Positions 61,587 through 64,000 of a DNA stretch of 64,000 bases are shown here, piece by piece. The notes under the pieces are model-generated. The model ran no database searches and was not told the DNA's origin. It saw nothing but the letters and a program-made list of their open reading frames with translations. The position numbers and the translations under genes are program-made. Each line of letters starts with the position of its first letter. Position 1 is the stretch's first letter. Source of the DNA: Clostridia bacterium (GTDB lineage: Bacteria > Bacillota > Clostridia > Christensenellales > Aristaeellaceae); NCBI GenBank assembly GCA_017547285.1, contig JAFYQB010000160.1, positions 1-64,000 of the forward strand. Direction: 5' to 3'.

Positions 61587-61761
61587 TTTACCAAGAAGAA
61601 CGTTCCTGAAACGCCTGTTTGCAGGCTGCGCAGCAGTGACCTCCTGGAAGTTTTTCGGCGCACCTGCCAGGGTGACTTTGTCTGTTGACAAAGAAGGAAA
61701 TGCCACGTTGCTGGGAGCAGAATTAACCGTTGATGACAGGGCCAAAGCGACGATCAAGTAA
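61579..61761 (+). CDS. Micropeptide with a twin-arginine-like N-terminus
   Basis: A 60-residue peptide overlapping the VanZ gene by 8 bases (ATGACTGA), with AAGAGGAGG upstream. The N-terminus LPRRTFLKRLFAGCAAVTSW matches the Tat motif (RRxFLK) plus hydrophobic stretch. The remaining 30 residues (VTLSVDKEGNATLLGAELTV) look like a small beta hairpin. It is too short for a normal Tat substrate. Function unknown; a secreted peptide or a partner of the phosphoesterase are possibilities. Confidence 0.65.
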   Translation: MTDLPRRTFLKRLFAGCAAVTSWKFFGAPARVTLSVDKEGNATLLGAELTVDDRAKATIK

Positions 61762-61776
61762 GAAAGGGCGTTTGCG

Positions 61777-62823
61777 ATGAGTGAAATCAAAACGCTGAAC
61801 GGATATAAACTGGTTGATGAAACAGCTCGCACTGAAGCAAAGGCGAATGCAGAAGCGATTGCGGCCATCAGACAGAAAATCGATCGGCAGAATCCGCTGC
61901 TTACAGAAAAACAAATGGCTGCCGCCAAGCGGTTTGCCGGAGCGTTTTCAAACGTGACGGGCAGTGCAGAATCATTTTTGTTTTTTGCAGATCCCCATTT
62001 CAGCGGAAGCCAGAATGTTTCCGACCGATTTGGGCCGTGGCTTAATCAAATCGCTGCTGTTTACAATCAAACGCCGACTTCCATGTGCGTTTGTGCGGGC
62101 GACTGGCTCAACAACAGCAATACCAGAGAAAATGCCTGCTGGCAGCTGGGTCTGATCGATGGCGCTCTGAAATCCCGCTTTGACAAATACATTAGCATTC
62201 TTGGCAATCATGATACCAATTACCAGGGATATGAATATATTCAAAGCGGCATTGAAGATAAGAACTATGACAGAAACGAGTGTTCAAAGTGCCAGCTGTC
62301 GAACGAGGCGATTCGGGCTTTGTGGTACAGAAGACAGGGAAATGCTTATTTTGCTGTGGACGGCGATTGTACGCGGTTTTATGTCTTTGATTCGGGGCTT
62401 GACTGGTATGACGACATGACCGAGTACCGCTGGAAGCAGGTGCAATGGTTTGCCCAATCGCTGCTTACCGAAAAGCCGGAGCGAGCTGCGATCCTGATGC
62501 ATATTGCAACCGCGCCGTTTGCTAATGCTGTTTTGCAGATTGCCTCTGCTTACAACGCTCGAATGGCGATCGTTGTGCACGGAAGTCCATATGACTTCAG
62601 CGACGCAGAAGGCGTCGTTGGTTTTGCTCTTGGCGGACACGAACATTATGATTATTCGTTTGTGCGCCACGGAATACCGGTGATCCTCACCGCAAACCTG
62701 AGCGGGCGAGATGATCAGCCAAGGTTTGATTTGGTGCTCGTTGACTGGGGTGGTAAGAAAATTCATCTGACCCGTGTTGGCGATGGGGAAGACAGAACGA
62801 TAGAACTTGCAGAAAAGCAGTAA
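61777..62823 (+). CDS. Calcineurin-like metallophosphoesterase
   Basis: A 348-residue phosphoesterase. The metal-binding motifs appear in order: FFADPHF (about 68-74), CAGDWLN (about 107-113), LGNHDTN (about 142-148), MHIATAP (near 241) and GGHEHYD (near 288). The N-terminal 55 residues (IKTLNGYKLVDETARTEAKA) form a coiled-coil resembling phage tail-associated segments. It lacks a signal peptide. It could hydrolyse phosphodiesters made by the LicD/TagD branch, but this is inference. It is the last gene of the co-directional locus. Confidence 0.82.
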   Translation: MSEIKTLNGYKLVDETARTEAKANAEAIAAIRQKIDRQNPLLTEKQMAAAKRFAGAFSNVTGSAESFLFFADPHFSGSQNVSDRFGPWLNQIAAVYNQTPTSMCVCAGDWLNNSNTRENACWQLGLIDGALKSRFDKYISILGNHDTNYQGYEYIQSGIEDKNYDRNECSKCQLSNEAIRALWYRRQGNAYFAVDGDCTRFYVFDSGLDWYDDMTEYRWKQVQWFAQSLLTEKPERAAILMHIATAPFANAVLQIASAYNARMAIVVHGSPYDFSDAEGVVGFALGGHEHYDYSFVRHGIPVILTANLSGRDDQPRFDLVLVDWGGKKIHLTRVGDGEDRTIELAEKQ

Positions 62824-62890
62824 GTCTTCTTTTGTAAAATAGACATCGTGCATCTTACTGATAAACCGATGCGAAACAGACCCAAAGAGA

Positions 62891-63063
62891 TGGACGGTTG
62901 AATACTGCCCGATGTGCGGCAAGCTGGTGATGAACTATGAAGCTACGCCCATGCGCTTTCGAATGATGATCTGGAAAGATTCAGCGCGGCGGGTTTTGCT
63001 GAACCGCTCACAAATGAAGCCGTGCTGATCATTCCCGGTATGTCTACGGATCAAGAGAAGTAA
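62891..63063 (+). pseudogene. Frameshifted zinc-ribbon gene remnant
   Basis: One frame reads WTVEYCPMCGKLVMNYE from 62891, a zinc-ribbon half. After a frame change near 62,945, another reads HALSNDDLERFSAAGFAEPL and ends PGMSTDQEK-stop at 63063. There is no start codon or binding site. It looks like the decayed 3' end of a small gene of unknown family. Confidence 0.35.
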
Positions 63064-63160
63064 GTTCTCTGTTTAAACGGAATTTTGTCTGCGTGGTCAA
63101 ATGGACATCAATAACTGATGGATTGAACGCTGTACAGCATAAAAATGAATGGTCAGAAAG

Positions 63161-63212
63161 AACCCCGCCTGTCACTTCGCCGTGGATGGCTGCTGATGGG
63201 CGGGGTTTGTTG
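63161..63212 (+). terminator. Stem-loop, possibly a terminator
   Basis: AACCCCGCC (63161-63169) pairs with GGCGGGGTT (63199-63207), followed by TGTT. The loop is long and partly self-paired. It lies before the convergent DUF2200 gene and may serve it. From 62824 to 63221 nothing else is visible. Confidence 0.45.
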
Positions 63213-63221
63213 TATGTATGC

Positions 63222-63572
63222 TTATTTTCTCAAAATCTTCTCTATCGGCTTTCCCTTCGCCAGCTCGTCCACCAGTTTGTCCAACCGGCGCAGCTCCAGC
63301 ATCAGGGGATCTTGGATTTCAGCCAGCTTCACGCCGCACACGGAGCCGGTGATTTTGCTGCGGTTCTCATTGGGGCAGGGCATGCCGGTAAGGAATGTGC
63401 CATAATCGGTATCGCTGTCCAACAGCGCGTCCAGCTGCTCTTCCGTGTAGCCGGTGAGCCATGCGGTCACCTCGTACACCTCTGCGCGGGTGCGGCCCTT
63501 CTTTTCGGCTTTGGCGATCAGCAGGGGGAATACCTTGGCAAAGGGCATGTCAAAAATTTTGTTGGTGCTCAT
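63222..63572 (-). CDS. DUF2200 family protein
   Basis: A 116-residue soluble protein: STNKIFDMPFAKVFPLLIAK at the start, AWLTGYTEEQLDALL in the middle and LDKLVDELAKGKPIEKILRK at the end. These match DUF2200, a family of small bacterial proteins of unknown function. ATG 63572 follows AAGGAGATCG; the open frame to 63596 has no binding site. It starts 11 bases after the flavodoxin-like gene stops, so they share a transcript. Confidence 0.82.
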   Translation of the reverse strand: MSTNKIFDMPFAKVFPLLIAKAEKKGRTRAEVYEVTAWLTGYTEEQLDALLDSDTDYGTFLTGMPCPNENRSKITGSVCGVKLAEIQDPLMLELRRLDKLVDELAKGKPIEKILRK

Positions 63573-63583
63573 GGCGATCTCCT

Positions 63584-64000
63584 TTATTCTTTGCACATGT
63601 CCGCGCCCAGCCGGAATGCGGCCTGCCGTTCCACGGGAAAGACGGTTTCCCGACGGGCTTTCTTTTCATCGGCGTTGAACATGGTCCAGTTGTAACGCTC
63701 GTAGTTGCTGACCTGCAGCGTATTGCCGGAAGCCAGCGTCTGCACCGGGCCAACGAAAGCCTGCAAGGTGCCCTTGTAGCGCTTGAGCAGCTCGGCGTCG
63801 TACTCGGCAGGCACATTGCTGGTCACAATCAGCGCTACCGGGATTTTTCGCTCGTTGTAGCTGCGTACTTCGGTCTTGTAGGTGATGTACTGGAAGACCA
63901 GACGCTCGTACAGCGCCCGCAGACCTGCGCTGATGTCGCCCAGATACACGGGACTGCCGAGAATCAGACCGTCCGCTCGGCGGATTTTCTCGAGCACCTC
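63584..64000 (-). CDS. Flavodoxin-fold NAD(P)H oxidoreductase family protein (partial)
   Basis: A frame open to the right edge of the window. It shows ADGLILGSPVYLGDISAGLRALYERL, the second FMN-binding loop of flavodoxin-like NADPH-dependent FMN reductases (GSPVYxGxxS). It ends QAAFRLGADMCKE. The N-terminal FMN loop lies outside the window, so start and full length are unknown. Confidence 0.8.
   Translation of the reverse strand, partial: EVLEKIRRADGLILGSPVYLGDISAGLRALYERLVFQYITYKTEVRSYNERKIPVALIVTSNVPAEYDAELLKRYKGTLQAFVGPVQTLASGNTLQVSNYERYNWTMFNADEKKARRETVFPVERQAAFRLGADMCKE

Noticed and set aside
61579..61761. Fourth RiPP precursor
   Set aside because: It lacks the shared KKxYxTP leader, lies far from the maturases, and its N-terminus matches a Tat-type motif instead.

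Overview
The window looks like a chromosome segment of a GC-rich, spore-forming member of the Firmicutes (class Clostridia). It carries spoVT, strong GGAGG ribosome binding sites, Firmicutes-type exopolysaccharide genes (LCP, Wzz/BY-kinase/PHP-phosphatase, EpsG, LicD, TagD) and clostridial mobile-element families. No tRNA, rRNA or CRISPR array was seen. The species cannot be named from the sequence.

Layout. (1) 1-6400 is host core: an esterase tail, an ATP-grasp ligase, a methyltransferase, a double flavodoxin-fold oxidoreductase, a cadD-like transporter broken by an in-frame amber codon, an Na+-coupled symporter and a tiny Gln/Asn/Ser-rich gene behind a forespore-like promoter. (2) 6418-32746 is spoVT, split after codon 33 by a 25.8-kb integrative element (6508-32290). 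The duplicated 9-bp core is exactly the codons Gly-Asp-Pro. The element has no capsid or type IV secretion genes. It has a large serine recombinase, a MOBV relaxase with a pMV158-like oriT, CHC2 and P4-type primases, several XRE regulators and a cargo of probable defence genes: DUF5677/XRE, SNF2-Fic, TIGR04141, and a type I restriction operon that also encodes a RelA/SpoT-domain protein, a one-TM protein and a YgjP-like metallopeptidase. (3) 32966-37157 is host again: two glycoside hydrolases and an AlaX-like editing protein. (4) 37354-62823 is a long co-directional exopolysaccharide locus. A radical-SAM RiPP cassette is embedded in it: S26-type peptidase, two SPASM radical SAM enzymes, three precursor peptides, an HprK-like kinase fused to PqqD, and an ABC exporter. 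Two NTP_transf_5 proteins, VanZ, a Tat-like micropeptide and a metallophosphoesterase lie at its end. (5) 62824-64000 holds gene debris, a DUF2200 gene and a partial flavodoxin-fold gene.

How parts work together. The recombinase reading frame runs through attR into the 3' part of spoVT, and the recombinase's own 24-residue C-terminus sits at attL fused to the SpoVT N-terminus. Integration therefore exchanges the C-termini of the two proteins, and excision would restore both genes. This resembles the skin-type arrangement, where a sporulation gene is interrupted by an excisable element. In the exopolysaccharide locus, the overlap of the phosphatase, S26 peptidase and radical SAM genes suggests that peptide maturation and polysaccharide assembly are co-expressed. 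Sharp base-composition steps, one inside the HprK-like gene at about 46,080, suggest that the second radical-SAM cassette was brought in by recombination.
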